The notes under the pieces are model-generated. The model was not told the DNA's origin, made no database searches, and saw only the letters and a list, made by a program, of their open reading frames with translations. A DNA stretch of 64,000 bases, from contig NOWV01000034.1 in assembly GCA_003344405.1 (NCBI GenBank), positions 372,001 to 436,000 of the forward strand, read 5' to 3'. Below, piece by piece: positions 25,736 through 38,502 of the stretch. This stretch comes from Trichoplax sp. H2 (lineage: Eukaryota; Placozoa; Uniplacotomia; Trichoplacea). A program made the translations under genes and the position numbers. Within the stretch, counting starts at the first letter, position 1; each line of letters begins with the position of its first letter.

Positions 25736-27701
25736 AGGCTATTTTACGTGAAGGTCAGCCAGCATTATGGTAAATAATTGTGTTGCCATAATTAAAAGAT
25801 GATGAAATTGAACCAATGTATATATGACATACATATATATACACTTTTGAATACCCAATAGAGATAGAGATTTGTTTTTAATTTTTTAACCACTATGGTG
25901 AAACCTAGTACAGAATGCAGTAAACCGTAGAGGTACACCTTTCAATAATTTCGACCCTATGACAAAGTGCAGAGAGGTCTTTAATACGATTCGAAAGTCT
26001 TGAGAATAACTGCTGCACAATCCTAGCACGTAGACAAAAGCAGTGGCCATGTATCTAGGGATGCTATTAAATTTAGATCTGAGATATCATTTCTTAGAAG
26101 TCAACATATGTGTTTACTGTATTGTACACTCGTTAGGAAGCCATTTTACCTTCATATTTGTCTAATCGTGTAACGTGACTAATGTTGTAAACTAAGAATA
26201 GGCAATGTTTTATCAAGGAAACGTATCTATTACTATACAGCAATAAATTGAGGGTCGATCAGGCAGCGACTACTAGAAAAATTGAGTAACGACAGCCCGA
26301 TAAGTTAAGAGAGAGTTTATTAGCTAAGCTAGATCACTGTATGATGAATTACTATAGAATAATTTATAATTACTAATGCATTATAATGTTGTGTGAAGAT
26401 TTTTAATCAATATTTCTTTTAATGAAGAATTTCCATTAGTCTGCATCAGAAATGCGCATGGGTAGCTCTATGAATATATATTATATTGCAGTAGCGGATA
26501 GTGCTGATCGATATTTGAATACTTAAGATTTGCGTATCTGGCAATAGCGTAACTATTCGAGAGCTATAGACGATGATTAATACTGAGAAAGTTCTTTCAA
26601 TGTGCTGAAATTGCAAGCACTTTGCAACCTACAAAGCTTAAATCGAAGTCAATGACATACAGTCTGGTAAAATTTATTCTAGTTGTATTATTCGGTCATT
26701 TCTTGTATAATCTTACGTGTATATTCGATTATATTCTATCATTATGGTGTTAATTATACTAATATCCTTCCTGTAGAGGAATTGAATGAAACTTATCGTT
26801 TGATATTGACAGCTTCCGTAGTCTCTATAAATTGGGGCAATTGTTTAAAACCAATGATTGACTGGTGTTAGGACGGGTAAATTCAGTTAGACGCTCTTCA
26901 ATTATGGTAGTAGCTACTAGCTATGTACTATGTAGTCGGCTCGTTATTAGCTTTATATTACAGCATTGGCTTGTCATTATCAAAACTACTAGTATGTCCC
27001 TTGCTCAGTATAACTCGCGTACAAAATCCTTTGCATTTGCCTAGCCTAATCTACCTTTCTGAAAGAGATATTGCAAAATAATACACGGCAGTTCGCTTTC
27101 CTTCACTTTTAACTGACACAAAGACAAAAGACTTCGAAATTTAATGTAACTTTTTCAAATCTTAGCAAATACATGGAAGACCTTACAAAGAAATAAGGGC
27201 ATCATTAAATCATCGATATGTAAGTATAGTAAAATGCCAACAAGGCGGTTAAATAAGTTCGATTGATATTATAGGGTAAATCTGAAGCCCTTTCTAATGA
27301 CTAGTTCTGACAAAGTAATCTAGTCCATGCTTGATTAAATTTGTCATGTCAATAAACCTTCACAAACATTAAGAAAACAAGACAGTAGCAACACATGCCG
27401 AATGATATTTTTAGCAAAATTAACCTATTTGCAGTTCATATCACACATGTCAATTCATATGAATTTAAAGGCAACAGTGTCTATCATTTTGTTATTATTG
27501 CACTACTGTAAGGGGATTAAAATCAACTAATACAAAAGGTCAAAAAGTGAAGGATAGAAAACCGGAAAATTTTACCAAGTTAAATATTTTATCAGGGAGT
27601 TGCTTGAACACCACTACCCTAAATGCATTTGTTGAAGTCAGTTATGAAATGCTATCGCTTGATTGCGAGTAATACAGGTACTATTCAAAATAATTCATTT
27701 T
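25736..27701. other. intergenic stretch downstream of lamin, nothing recognised
   Basis: No gene seen. The last part should hold the lamin 3' UTR (minus strand, downstream of 27702). Confidence 0.5.
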
Positions 27702-30700
27702 TTACTGAATGCAACATCGGTTAGTTCCAGTGTCTTTCACCTGACGTAACTATATGCAACAAAATGGCAATAGTTAAATATTTGATAAGTTTAACTATCA
27801 TGTCAATAATGGATATACAGTATTTTTCGACTGATTATACCTGATAAGATTGAAAAAGTTCATCTTTGATTTCTACTTCTTGAGCTTTTGTCAAATTGAA
27901 AATAGCAATCTCCTGAAATGAAATTGCAATAGTAGTAGTTAAAGACCAAAATATCGTAACAGAGCACATCGTTACACTTATATCTTACAATCTACAAAAT
28001 TGCGTTATTATAAAGTGACTTACTTCTCCTCCAGCGTTAACGAGTCTCGTAACCATTTCTTCTCCTAGGCCAAAATTGTTTTGTTGCTTCCATAGGTAGT
28101 TTGCAGGTGGTTTATGCGATTGCCCACTGTCAGCTGCCCATACCTAGTTTAATTTCAAAGCTTAAGTTTCAAATTTAATGGGTAAAGTACAATACAATAA
28201 AGTAAGACTATTCATAAATTATTTTAGTTATAGTAACAAACGCTTGAATATAAAAAGTCTTTAACGTCTTTTAAACGAGTAGCCTTAAGCATACCGTAGT
28301 AACACAGTTGCCTTTCAATATCGCCTTGGTGTTAAATTTGTAAGAAATTTCATTTTTGTTATCTACTTGATGTTTGATAACAAAGTTGCCAATATGACAA
28401 TCCTAGAAAAAAAAGTTGATAAAATTTAACATGGGTATTAAAATGGTTAATATTTCATTGATTAATAAGGATACAGCACATGAACTATCATTATTGAAGC
28501 GACTAACTGTTTTTGAAGTATTTAGTAATCTGACATATAGGCCGTGTTTGTCCACGTCAGATATTTGGACATCTCCTGTTGCATGAGAACTAACGATATA
28601 GTCACTGTCTTCGTCAATTCGGCGTCGTTTGCGCTGCGCAAATGGGCTACTAGGAGATGAACTTAAGCTAGTAAAGGGATAAAAAAAAATAATAAAATAT
28701 TCGCTTGCATTGATGGCGATGTCAGCAAAGGCATCACAACGCCACCTATATGCGCATCATCATTTGCAATTAGTACCGTTTCATCAATTAACATACCGAG
28801 TTTCTTCACCTTCCAGTAACTTTCTAAAGGCAGCAATTTCGTTATCTAGTTCTATTTTAACATCTAGTAATTCCTTGTATTCGGTAGATTGCTCTTCCAA
28901 TTTTAGCTGAAGTGCACGCATTTCCATTTCATATTCTTCAAATTTGTTGGTATTTTTCTGTCGTTCTTCTATCAAGGATTCCTCTAATTCACGTTTTCGC
29001 GTTTGTAAGGAAGAATTCTGTAAAGAAGCAACGTCAGCACAAGTTTACTTTAAGTGAAAGTGCTATTGATGTAAAACATGACACCCTCCGTTAGCAACGT
29101 GTATACAGTTGTTAATAGTTTATGTTGATAGGATAATTAGAGAAGGACTAAATTTGTATACGTTAGGATCATATTCTAAATAAACAAAGAAATTATTTTT
29201 AACCTCAGCTCTCAGAACATGGACTTCAGAGCTAATAGATTCAGATTTATCCCTAAACTTTCTGCATTCATTCTTTAATTCTGTTATGATTTTAGTATCA
29301 CGTTCACGTTGACTCTCCAATTCTTTCACCTTGAAATCGTTATAATATAATTTGCAGAAGTGTGAAATTTTTGTCAAAGTGATCGATACATATTTTATTT
29401 ATGAAATTAAGATATTGGCATAGTAGAAAACTTGCTCACTTGACTTCTATATAATTCTTCAACTTCTTGTTTTAACCGTTTGCTATTTTCTTCATTATCA
29501 CGTCTTAATTGTTGTAAGGCTTCTGTCATTTTTGTGTCATATTCTGATTGAAAATCGTCCTGTAAGGTAGAACGTTGGTCGTCTACAGTCTTTAGATTTT
29601 TCTTTAACGATCGAATTTCCTATAACGTATTATTAAGAATAAGTTTCACACAAGAAAATTGAAAGCTTATTTAAGTAAAAATGATATCGCTTGTTAGTTG
29701 GATATTTAAATGACTGTCCTACAAGCCGGAGTTACTTGACTACTCAAAATTGCAAATGAGTACAGTTACCTGTTGGTGCATTTCAGTAGAGAATTCAGCG
29801 CTTTCTTTCAACGTCTGATATTCGTTTTCAATTTGGACACGACGTAATGCTTGTTGTTCGGCTAATTTATTAGCTGATTCTAATTCTTCACTACTACGTT
29901 GAATTTTTTCTTTGTGTCCAATAACGACTTCTCGTAGCTCTGCTACATTCTTTCTTTCATTGACGACTTCTCCTTCAAGTTCAGTTGCTCTTTTCTCGGC
30001 ATTATTTAGTGCTACTTGTAGCGAGGATTTTGATGCTTTTACCTTTTCCAGACTTGATAAAACATTCATTGAATATTTTCAGATAATTCAAATATTTAAG
30101 ATTAGTAAAATTATTGTTATACTATAGTAGATTATGTTGCTTTTCTTCCGATAGGTTATTACACTGCTATAAAAAATTTCATTGATTCGTACTTGTACAG
30201 TAATTTATAAATATGTCTCAACCAATTATAGTATATACGAGAAATGATCTTTACTACTCTTAACAGTACAATATATCATGTCAAAGAAATTGTTCTATTT
30301 TACAGGTCTTTTGAGGGTTATGCTAGACATTTTCCGTCAAATTTCAATGAGCGTATGTTGCCACTTCATCAATGTCGCCATTTCACTTACACTCGTCAAG
30401 ACGAACGACAGTAATACAGTACGTGCGTAAAATGGGTACGTTATTGGCGTAGGTGAATCCCCAGGGTAAGGTTACCCAATCAATCAATGACAGTAATTCA
30501 TTAAGAATATTGAAAAAAGAGATATTCTCGTGTTCAAGCAGTAATAGGTGGAGAGGAAATGAATAGACAGTTTAATAAGGATATTCATAATCAAGTTAAG
30601 CTGAATATATCTACCTTGTTAATTCAAATGATTCCAGTTTGAAAAAAAAGTGGATAGAGAACCACAAAATGGACTGTCACAAACTGGGCTGCAACTGAAT

Positions 30701-33484
30701 TCTGCACAAGTTGAAATACCTGTGTACTCGTGCCAATCATGCAAAGACCGAAACTGCGCGGGAATGATGTAATTTTTGTATGAGCATTGCTACATAAGTA
30801 TCGCTGCTGCGTATGGTACCACAATTCGTATCTCACTCATATCATTGTGCTTCACTTTACTGTGACGACATCAGCACTGGTGATGCATCAACAGCAGCAG
30901 CAGTTGTTGCGTATGACCGATTGAGCGGTCATCCGCGCCTATACGTACAAATGAGTGAAGTGCCAAGTGGATAAATCATTCACTTTTGTGATTAGCTATC
31001 GCTCAAGTTTAAATCACTTTATGGCGAGTATTTCATGCAAATTTAGATCAAATCTTGCAGTCATTCTATCAGAAATAATCTACAATTCAGTATGTATCAT
31101 GGATGAAGATTTTGACGAGTCCATGACTGAATAGACAGCAGATAAAAGTCGTGTAAAGTGTAGAAGTAAAAGCTTTTTGCCATTATGGCATGACAGGATG
31201 TAGAAGCGCGTATAGTACAGTTATCTAAATGTGCTGACAAAGTGCAGCAGTCTAAGGCCATTCTTTCTTGTACATCGTCATACTGTAGTTCACTAGCCTT
31301 TAATGGAGTGAAAATGCAACCTGAACCCGATTAAATGATTGATTTTCAAAGCTGAAATGAGTGCAATCGCTTTATACAAACACTGTATCACTACAGAAAT
31401 TCTGAAGCCGAATCCCGCTCTCGAGCAGGCTTCATTTGGTGTTTCGGGTTGATTGTGAAGGATACTGGTACAGTACTACAGTAATATTATCTTACGTCGA
31501 CAATGCCTTCATAGATAACATGTTATTCTAGGCTTGTGTTGTTTGGATAAAGTAGGATGCCTCAATTAATGAACGTTTTATGCACAAAATTAGAGAAGAA
31601 CTGTCGCTGAGAGCATGGAAGCAAAGCGCTCTTTTTTTAGGATGTTCTTGGCTTGCAGTCATGGACTAGACAATTGTTGCTACTGTACTTCATCAGGTAC
31701 TTCCTACTTGCGTTTGGTATAACCAATTATTTATTTTTCACTATTGGTACAGTATTATCATTTTACAGAGTTATCTCGCAGTAAAATTGAATATTGCATT
31801 TCCGAGCATTCGTAGTAAATTGGGATAAATTGATCGCAAGTTGAGTGGCGAGTGATGAACGATTCATTTATCGTAACCTTCATGGACGTCTAGCGGATGT
31901 ATAACCAATTATGTATTTTTCACTATTGGTAAAGTATTATCAGTTTACAGAGTTATCTCGCAGCAAACTTGAATGCTACATTTGCGAGCATTCGTAGTAA
32001 ATTGGGATAAATTGATCGTAAGTTGAGTGGCGACTGATGAGCGATTCATTTATCGTAACCTTCATGGACGTCTAGCGGATGTATAACCAATTATGTATTT
32101 TTCACTATTGGTATAGTATTATCATGTTACAGAGTTATCTCGCAGCGAACTTGAATGCTACATTTACGAGCATTCGTAGTAAATTGGGATAAATTGATCG
32201 TAAGTTGGGTGGCGAGTGATGAGCGATTCATTTATCGTAACCTTCATGGACGTCTAGCGGATGTATAACCAATTATGTATTTTTCACTATTGGTATAGTA
32301 TTATCATGTTACAGAGTTATCTCGCAGCAAACTTGAATGCTACATTTGCGAGCATTCGTAGTAAATTGGGATAAATTGATCGTAAGTTGAGTGGCGACTG
32401 ATGAGCGGATTCATTTATCGTAACCTTCATGGACGTCTAGCGGATGGCTATTCTGCATGCAAATTTCATTATGTACAATAAGTACGTAAGCTGCGCACTG
32501 GGACAGTTTTTTGATTTTTCCTTGGTCATTGATAAATGCGAAATGCTAAGAATATTCTGAATCGTGCAATCGCTTATAATATTATGTCAACATGGAAATA
32601 ATCTCATTTGCACCAGTCCAGAATCACGGAATCACCACCAGTCGTAGAGTATTCGCAATTTTACCGAATATAGTAGGCTATAATAGCTTATCGTTTAAAC
32701 CGCCGATCTTGGTGGGTCTCTTCGCCTGTAAACTACCGTACCTTAACAATTCACCATGCTAGGCCCATACACTGTACTGTATCACTGTATGTACATTGCA
32801 CGGTGTTAGCTTTGTAATTATTGCTGCTACCTTGGGTAGAAAGTTAGCTGTATACACAAAGATAGGGACTGGCAAGTTTCATTTTCGTGACCATCCATAA
32901 CGGTTTATCACCATAGATAGATATAGTCTATCATGGTTAACAGTCCGATAAAGTATCCTACTATACTGTACTTGTACACTACTGTACGTATATGCGCATC
33001 AAATTGATAACATTCTCTCCACATCACGAACCCTGTGGTCTGATAAATAATTACAATACTAACGGTAATTTGTGATATTCGACTTCATAATTGGCTAAAG
33101 GAAGGGTTAGACTGCAATGAGCTACTTTTAGAAGTATTAGCATTTGTCATACTGGACTTACTCAGATGTCAGTTCCTCCACTTGCTTGGTGTACTTCATA
33201 ACGGTTATCGTTATTTTCGATTTTTCATTTGCCATTTCGTCAATTGTTTTGCGAGCTTCTTGAAGCTCTTGTTCGTATAACGCTTTAAGACTTTTAATAT
33301 TTTCATCACCGCTTCTGCGAGATGATCGTATTTCTTCGTTCAACCTAGCGTTGCGGCTCTCTAAGAATCGAGATTTTTCAATATAAGAGGCCAAGCGATC
33401 TGTTAAATTTTTTAATTCTTCTTTTTCTTGTACTCTCTTGATCTTGAGAGGTGACATAGGTGAAGCCATTGATGGAGACGACAT
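27702..33484 (-). CDS. nuclear lamin (intermediate filament protein with lamin tail domain and CaaX end)
   Basis: Nuclear-lamina filament protein. Exons (minus): 33484-33162, 30052-29770, 29619-29440, 29329-29204, 29017-28797, 28667-28508, 28402-28295, 28143-28024, 27912-27841, 27740-27702. All phases agree; 1632 bp, 543 aa. A short head with SP sites is followed by the coil 1A start (NLTDRLASYIEKSRFLE) and a rod of about 357 residues. That is the long lamin/protostome length, not the shorter vertebrate cytoplasmic type. The rod ends in the signature LDNEIAAFRKLLEGEETR. Then come a nuclear localisation signal QRKRRR (about 389-394) and an Ig-fold lamin tail domain (DVQISDVDKHGLYVRLLNTS ... 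VTTVWAADSGQSHKPP ... LVNAGGEEIAIFNL). The last 12 residues lie on a 39-bp exon ending RCCIQ, a CaaX box predicted to be farnesylated. If the CAG|GTATAA donor were not used, the protein would stop one codon later, at QSYQV, without CaaX. Intron 1 is 3.1 kb. Confidence 0.95.
31717..32445. repeat. 182-bp tandem repeat, four nearly identical copies, in lamin intron 1
   Basis: Copies start with gtataaccaattatgtattt at 31717, 31899, 32081 and 32263, exactly 182 bp apart; the last has one extra G. They differ at only a few positions, so this array is young compared with those in the left third of the window. The unit has no open frame and contains 'attcgtagtaaattgggata' and 'ttcatggacgtctagcgga'. 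Confidence 0.95.
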
Positions 33485-35843
33485 ATCGATAATACAGGAC
33501 GTTTGGTGTGATGTTGTAAATCAGTACCAAAAGTAATCTAAACGAAAAAGATATGAAAAGTCATTCTGTCAATGAAATAGCTACAGTATCAAACTTCAGT
33601 TCTATGATCAATGTTTGTCATTGTCATTTCAAAATGACAAATTATAGCAACTGTATTGACTTATGTGAGCTTTCAACTATTTTATGCAAGATAGTCAGCT
33701 GTATAAGATTTGAGATTATAATTATCATTCATTGCTATAGACAGTTTAAGATCATTAGGCAAAAAAAATCTATCTAATACAGTACTAATGGTCAGATTTT
33801 AGTACATTACAGGATAAGAAACAATTAAGACAGATTGATGATTTTACAGTATGCATGTATGGACTATAATCTAAATACCTCTTGTAGCTGTTGAATTTTG
33901 CTTGTCGTATAAAATAATCTTGACGTTGATCGGCTTTACAAGTAGTATGTTCACTGTAGGATATGAATGACGCAAAATATTAATTCTCAATTTTCGAACC
34001 ATAAATTGGTGTTGAGCACGGATACTACAGGATGTGCAATCTATTCTACAATATTATCGAATGATATGAATCACTTACAAGATTTAGCAGGAGATGAATG
34101 ACAGATGGAAGATGCACAGAATCGTATGAGTTGGATATTACAATGACTGTACTGCAATAATAATAATAATTGAAATAGAGTATATTTATTAGTACGAGAT
34201 AATGCTGGCTTCGTTCAAATTGATTATCTGAGTACAACAGTGCACTGTTAGCTTGAATAATCTTTTATTATGCTGTACTTGTATTTAAATATATCACGAT
34301 GTTGATTGTTGCAGTGGTCAATTACTGAAGTGACTATGATCCAGCTATCGATGCAATTGATCAATTTCTTTCTTCGAGTGATGCTAAATTTAGCCTTGTC
34401 TACAGTATTTTTGACTTGTATCTCAGCAGTACACTACCGTTATTTCATGAATTACTGTATCTATCAAATTGTCTACAAGAAATAATCCAAAGCTATCAAG
34501 TACGCAATCACCCTCAATAAAGGCAATCAACCAACGATCATACTACTGTACAGTATAGATTTCCCCTACCTAATTAGAACACAATAAAACTTCTTATAGT
34601 AGTAGTAGTATTTGTTATTCCACTTTTAAGTACAGCATTCGGTCTGATTTAGTTTTTTACTGAAAGCAGCGCGTATGAACCAAGGGACGCTAACTTGCTG
34701 TATTGTAAAAGCTCGCGCAGGCGTATTGAGCCAAGTCGAAATGAGTAGAATGGTTCCATTTTAACGATAATAATTATAATAATTATTAATAGATAATACT
34801 TTAATTGAATTGAATTATTCATGAGACTGCCCTCGACTAGAAGACGGACAGATGGCGGGCACTTAGATTGGTCCAAAGTGGAACCTGCAATGCCCTCAAC
34901 TTGCTACTTTCCGCAGGTAAGAGAAAGCTTTTTATTTGGTCATTTTAACTTGTGCAAGGGTAATATTATATTATTATTATGAGTGAGTTTACTATACGTT
35001 GTTGTTACTACGATAGTCTTAGCTTTCATACAACGATGAGAGCTAAATTGTTCAGAGAAATAGACTTGATCCTAGTTCCATAGTCGATGCTGTAGCTTGT
35101 AGGATTAATTTCCATTCATAGACTCGTGCGCTATAGCCATACTGAATTGGAGATCAATTTTGTACTGCATACATGATATAAGTGCTATAGATGCGCTAGA
35201 TTTTCACTACTGGACACTGTATGTGCACACTGCACGGTACATGGAGACGAAGCACGGATAATTAGATTCACCCAAATGGTATAGTGGTAGTGGTTAGTCA
35301 ATCACTATTTTGACTATCTTCCGAGCTGAAGCGTTCGTGGCTAACAGGAGAATAATTGACTATACTATCCTGAGTTACCTTGTCTTAATTAATATTTATA
35401 CAGTATTTACGGTATAGATGTTGAATGTAGGATTCATTAGAAACGAGATATTTAGCTCTATAATCTTGTATAGTTACGATTATATGTTACCTGAATGATC
35501 ATAAAGTATCTTAGATAGAGTAAGTCTGCGTTGTGCTGTATGCTTAATTTATTATAAACCAGAAACAATAAATTAATTCTATAATTCCTTACATTTATGA
35601 TCATATGGTATTTAGATTATTATTGAACTATAATGTACGTTTATCTTGCTATTAGATACATTAAGTTGTGTGCTATAGATACAATGCTTTTTAATGTAAT
35701 GAACGAAATCGGGGATCAGTCGTATACTACTGCAATGCCTACAGATCGGTTGATACATAATGCAGAATGAAATCAATGATAACATTACTAAATTACAAAC
35801 TTGCGGCTTACATTACAAATATTTCAAGGATCCTTTGTAAGAA
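33485..35843. promoter_or_regulatory. divergent spacer between lamin and the small membrane protein gene
   Basis: It must hold the lamin promoter (minus) and probably the 5' end of the plus-strand gene. A strong plus-strand donor, ccgcag|gtaagag, lies at about 34915 after a pyrimidine-rich stretch; it could close a 5' non-coding exon of the downstream gene. Short TACTGTACAGTA-like palindromes are frequent (for example near 34546). No other coding exon is supported. Confidence 0.35.
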
Positions 35844-37238
35844 ATGATCTCTCAAGATACCAGCAGGTCTGAAGATAGCACTATCCGCAGCAGGAAGAAA
35901 TTAAATAATGTACAAAATTTTAAGGATCAGCGCGATGGAAAGCAAGACGTAGTTTATGGTGAGAAAATGCAACTTCAATGCGGTATATTTTAAGCTGTAA
36001 CTAGCTTTACTAGTAATTGTGTGTAGTAATACCTAGCAACAATACCACCTAACACTACAGTAGCGTAGAGCCAAATGTAGCTGCATGAGAAATGTTTACA
36101 ATAAGTGTAAGCGGTTAGTTTTTTGCATCAAAGCAAGAGGTAATATATAGTAGCTTTATACGTTCATATCTATCACCGGCAGGCATTTATAGCGATAGTT
36201 ACTATCAATGTACTGCAGAGGTTGTTAATCGATTATAATTGTGCAGACTTAGGCAAGTTTCAGTAACTGATAATAATTAATTAATTTGCGCTGTATTTAG
36301 TCACGATATTTTGCAGGCAAACGTATCGTAAATCGAATTAATAAGCAATGCTTAAAATTAATTATTGCAATGCACTGCTTTCAGATAATAAACTCGCTCT
36401 ATACTTTGAATGTTATTTAGCTTATTTCGTCTCGTATAATGACATATACGCGTAGAGTAGGTATCAACTGATGAGAAATCCCATTTGCTCGGGATGATGT
36501 ACAGCTAATATATCTATAATATTATGCTGTACTATACAAATGAGTTTCTTATACATACCACTTTATTTCTTAGTACGTGAATTTATAAAATACTGTACAA
36601 TTTTCTGACAGCCTTAGCCGTAGAAACGTACTGTACTGTAGATGTATTCTATAAATATTATTGTGCAATGTACAGATTTGGTGATAGTGTGAAGAGTATT
36701 TTGAAGTGTTTGCAAATGAAACTATTTTTGGAAATATCTTGCCTAAATTATTAGAAGATTTATTCTAAATATGTCTATACCTCAATTACTACATCTTTGA
36801 CTCACATGCTTCCTATTTTAGTAGCTGTCTAATGAATAGTACTGTAATGAACCTGCATTCAATGCTAATTTTAGCTGTTGAGGATTATTGACTTGATCTT
36901 TTGAGAATATCTTTGGAAATAGAACTAGTTTTCGGCATATATACATAATAACTTTAATTTTAGGATTCTTATTGTAAAAAATTTCGACATGTAACTACTA
37001 TTCTTCTACTCATCCTATAGTTCCTTTTAGTAACTATCTAATTCTGCATTTGTTGCTAATTTTAGCTGTAGAGGACTATCGACTTGATCTTCTGAGGATA
37101 GTTTTGATGGTCCTAATATTTTTTATACTTCATTGGTTATTTGGACGCTTTATTTGGAACTCAGATCAATCTGATATTGATAAAAGTGCTATATTAGAAA
37201 AGGCCAAGGAAAAAGTTTGTCCTAAAGGTGCAGTATGA
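35844..37238 (+). CDS. predicted small single-pass membrane protein (two coding exons)
   Basis: I do not recognise the family. The model joins 35844-35958 to 37066-37238: ATG after an in-frame TAA, donor TATG|GTGAGA, acceptor GCTAATTTTAG, phase 1 to phase 1, total 95 aa. The first 38 residues are hydrophilic and basic (RSRKKLNNVQNFKDQRDGKQ). One membrane helix follows (LLRIVLMVLIFFILHWLF), then an acidic and lysine-rich tail ending KEKVCPKGAV. This is compatible with a small tail-anchored-like protein of an internal membrane. Without splicing, the first frame would stop at 35993 after 49 residues. A near-copy of the start of exon 2 with a stop codon lies 190 bp upstream of it. The model rests on splice sites, phase and the hydrophobic profile only. 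Exon 2 alone could also belong to another transcript. Confidence 0.45.
36840..36925 (+). pseudogene. stop-containing duplicate of exon 2 of the small membrane protein gene
   Basis: This segment repeats the acceptor (gctaattttag at 36864-36874) and the first codons of exon 2: AVEDY, then TGA at 36889-36891 where the intact exon has CGA (Arg), then LDLLRIS before the similarity fades. The CGA to TGA change is a typical CpG-type transition. Spliced in, it would truncate the protein at once. Confidence 0.6.
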
Positions 37239-38502
37239 ACATAAATACTGTACTCCAGTTTATGTAGCACTAAAAGTAATAAAATCAATAGTTTCACGTC
37301 ACATTTCGATTTTACGCAATTTGTACCGATAAATATGATGTAATGGATTATATTGTAATTTTCTATGCTATTCATGTAATCTGATACTCAGTCTTATTCC
37401 TATGCTTTTTCATTTTGTTGCAGGTTATGATTGCTCATACAATCTGAAAAGCAATGATGAACTAAATTATAATTAGTATTATTAATTGTAAATCAGAATG
37501 TATATATGTCTGTATTGGAGATTATATTTACGCGTATTAGGATTACGAAAACACTATAAAAACTAAACCTATCTTAAAAAATTACATAGCATATTTATCT
37601 TTTAATATCTACAGTCTGTATTTGCATAATATTGTTTTCATATTGGTAACAGTTGAGTGACCAAACATACATCGCTAGTTCGTAGTAACTATAAAAATTA
37701 ATTAACTGGTACCTGTCATCATTCATGACTTTCCACAAAGGTACCCTAACATTCTACGTTTCGTTTACTACGTAAACGTATTGTACTGATGTCTCCAGTC
37801 CCTAATCTATACGAGCGTTATATTTGATTGGGATAGACTGGCTTGTAATGTTAATATAATCGTCTATAGTTTTAATTGGAAACAGTAAGAATTAGCAGAA
37901 TAATTTAGAAGTTGTGAACTTTGAGCTTGATTTTATCAAAATATCCAAAGAAAATTTAACACAACACCTAGTAATATACAGTACGACTTCGCCGTATGGT
38001 CAATAAGTTAATATAACCTTGGAATATGTAATGCAATATCTAAGCCTGTCAGGATACTACGGTTGTATAGAATATAAAATCAAAGATAGCAACAAATACG
38101 GTAAATTTAGTTATAAAGGAATATATTACTGTTTATCAACCAAAGTAAGGACGAAACAATTTCTGTCAAATAGTAGGAATAAATTTATTTTTCATTGTTA
38201 ATAATGTTCATTTTGTGCCGCAAACAAAGGCTTTAGAAATGTTTGTAACTTCTGAAGGGTTACTGAAATTGTTGAAATGCTCTCTAAGTTATCCATGCAC
38301 CTCATTGAATAGCGTAAACAGTAAATTTTAGAATAACTTGCACGAGAAAAATAGATACGTAGCATCTTGGAATAATTAGCGCTTTAACGTAACAGCTTTG
38401 ACTAATACAACGGTGAATCATTTTAAATTATCTACTAGTATTTTCCTCATTTCATTGCCAATAAGTATTCAAAAAATTGTTAGGAACGAGCAGTTTTCTT
38501 CA
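37239..38502. other. convergent spacer, nothing recognised
   Basis: Lies between the plus-strand small membrane protein gene and the 3' end of the minus-strand epimerase. Only short, unstructured open frames are present. It presumably contains both 3' UTRs. Confidence 0.5.

Noticed and set aside
28467-28474. Perfect U12-type donor GTATCCTT (minus strand) inside lamin intron 6
   Set aside because: Using it would add 11 residues that break the lamin-tail alignment; the GTTAGT donor at 28507 gives the exact family length, and no U12 branch site is clear.
29740-30127. Plus-strand open frames opposite the lamin rod exons
   Set aside because: Antisense shadows of coiled-coil codons; the minus strand gives an uninterrupted lamin rod with correct splice phases.
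31717-32445. Regular repeats considered as a CRISPR array
   Set aside because: There are no unique spacers; the whole 182-bp unit repeats head to tail in intron DNA of an animal gene.
35272-35345. tRNA-like D-arm sequence tggtatagtggtagtggtta
   Set aside because: No matching acceptor stem, anticodon arm or GTTCRANYC T-loop at the proper distance.
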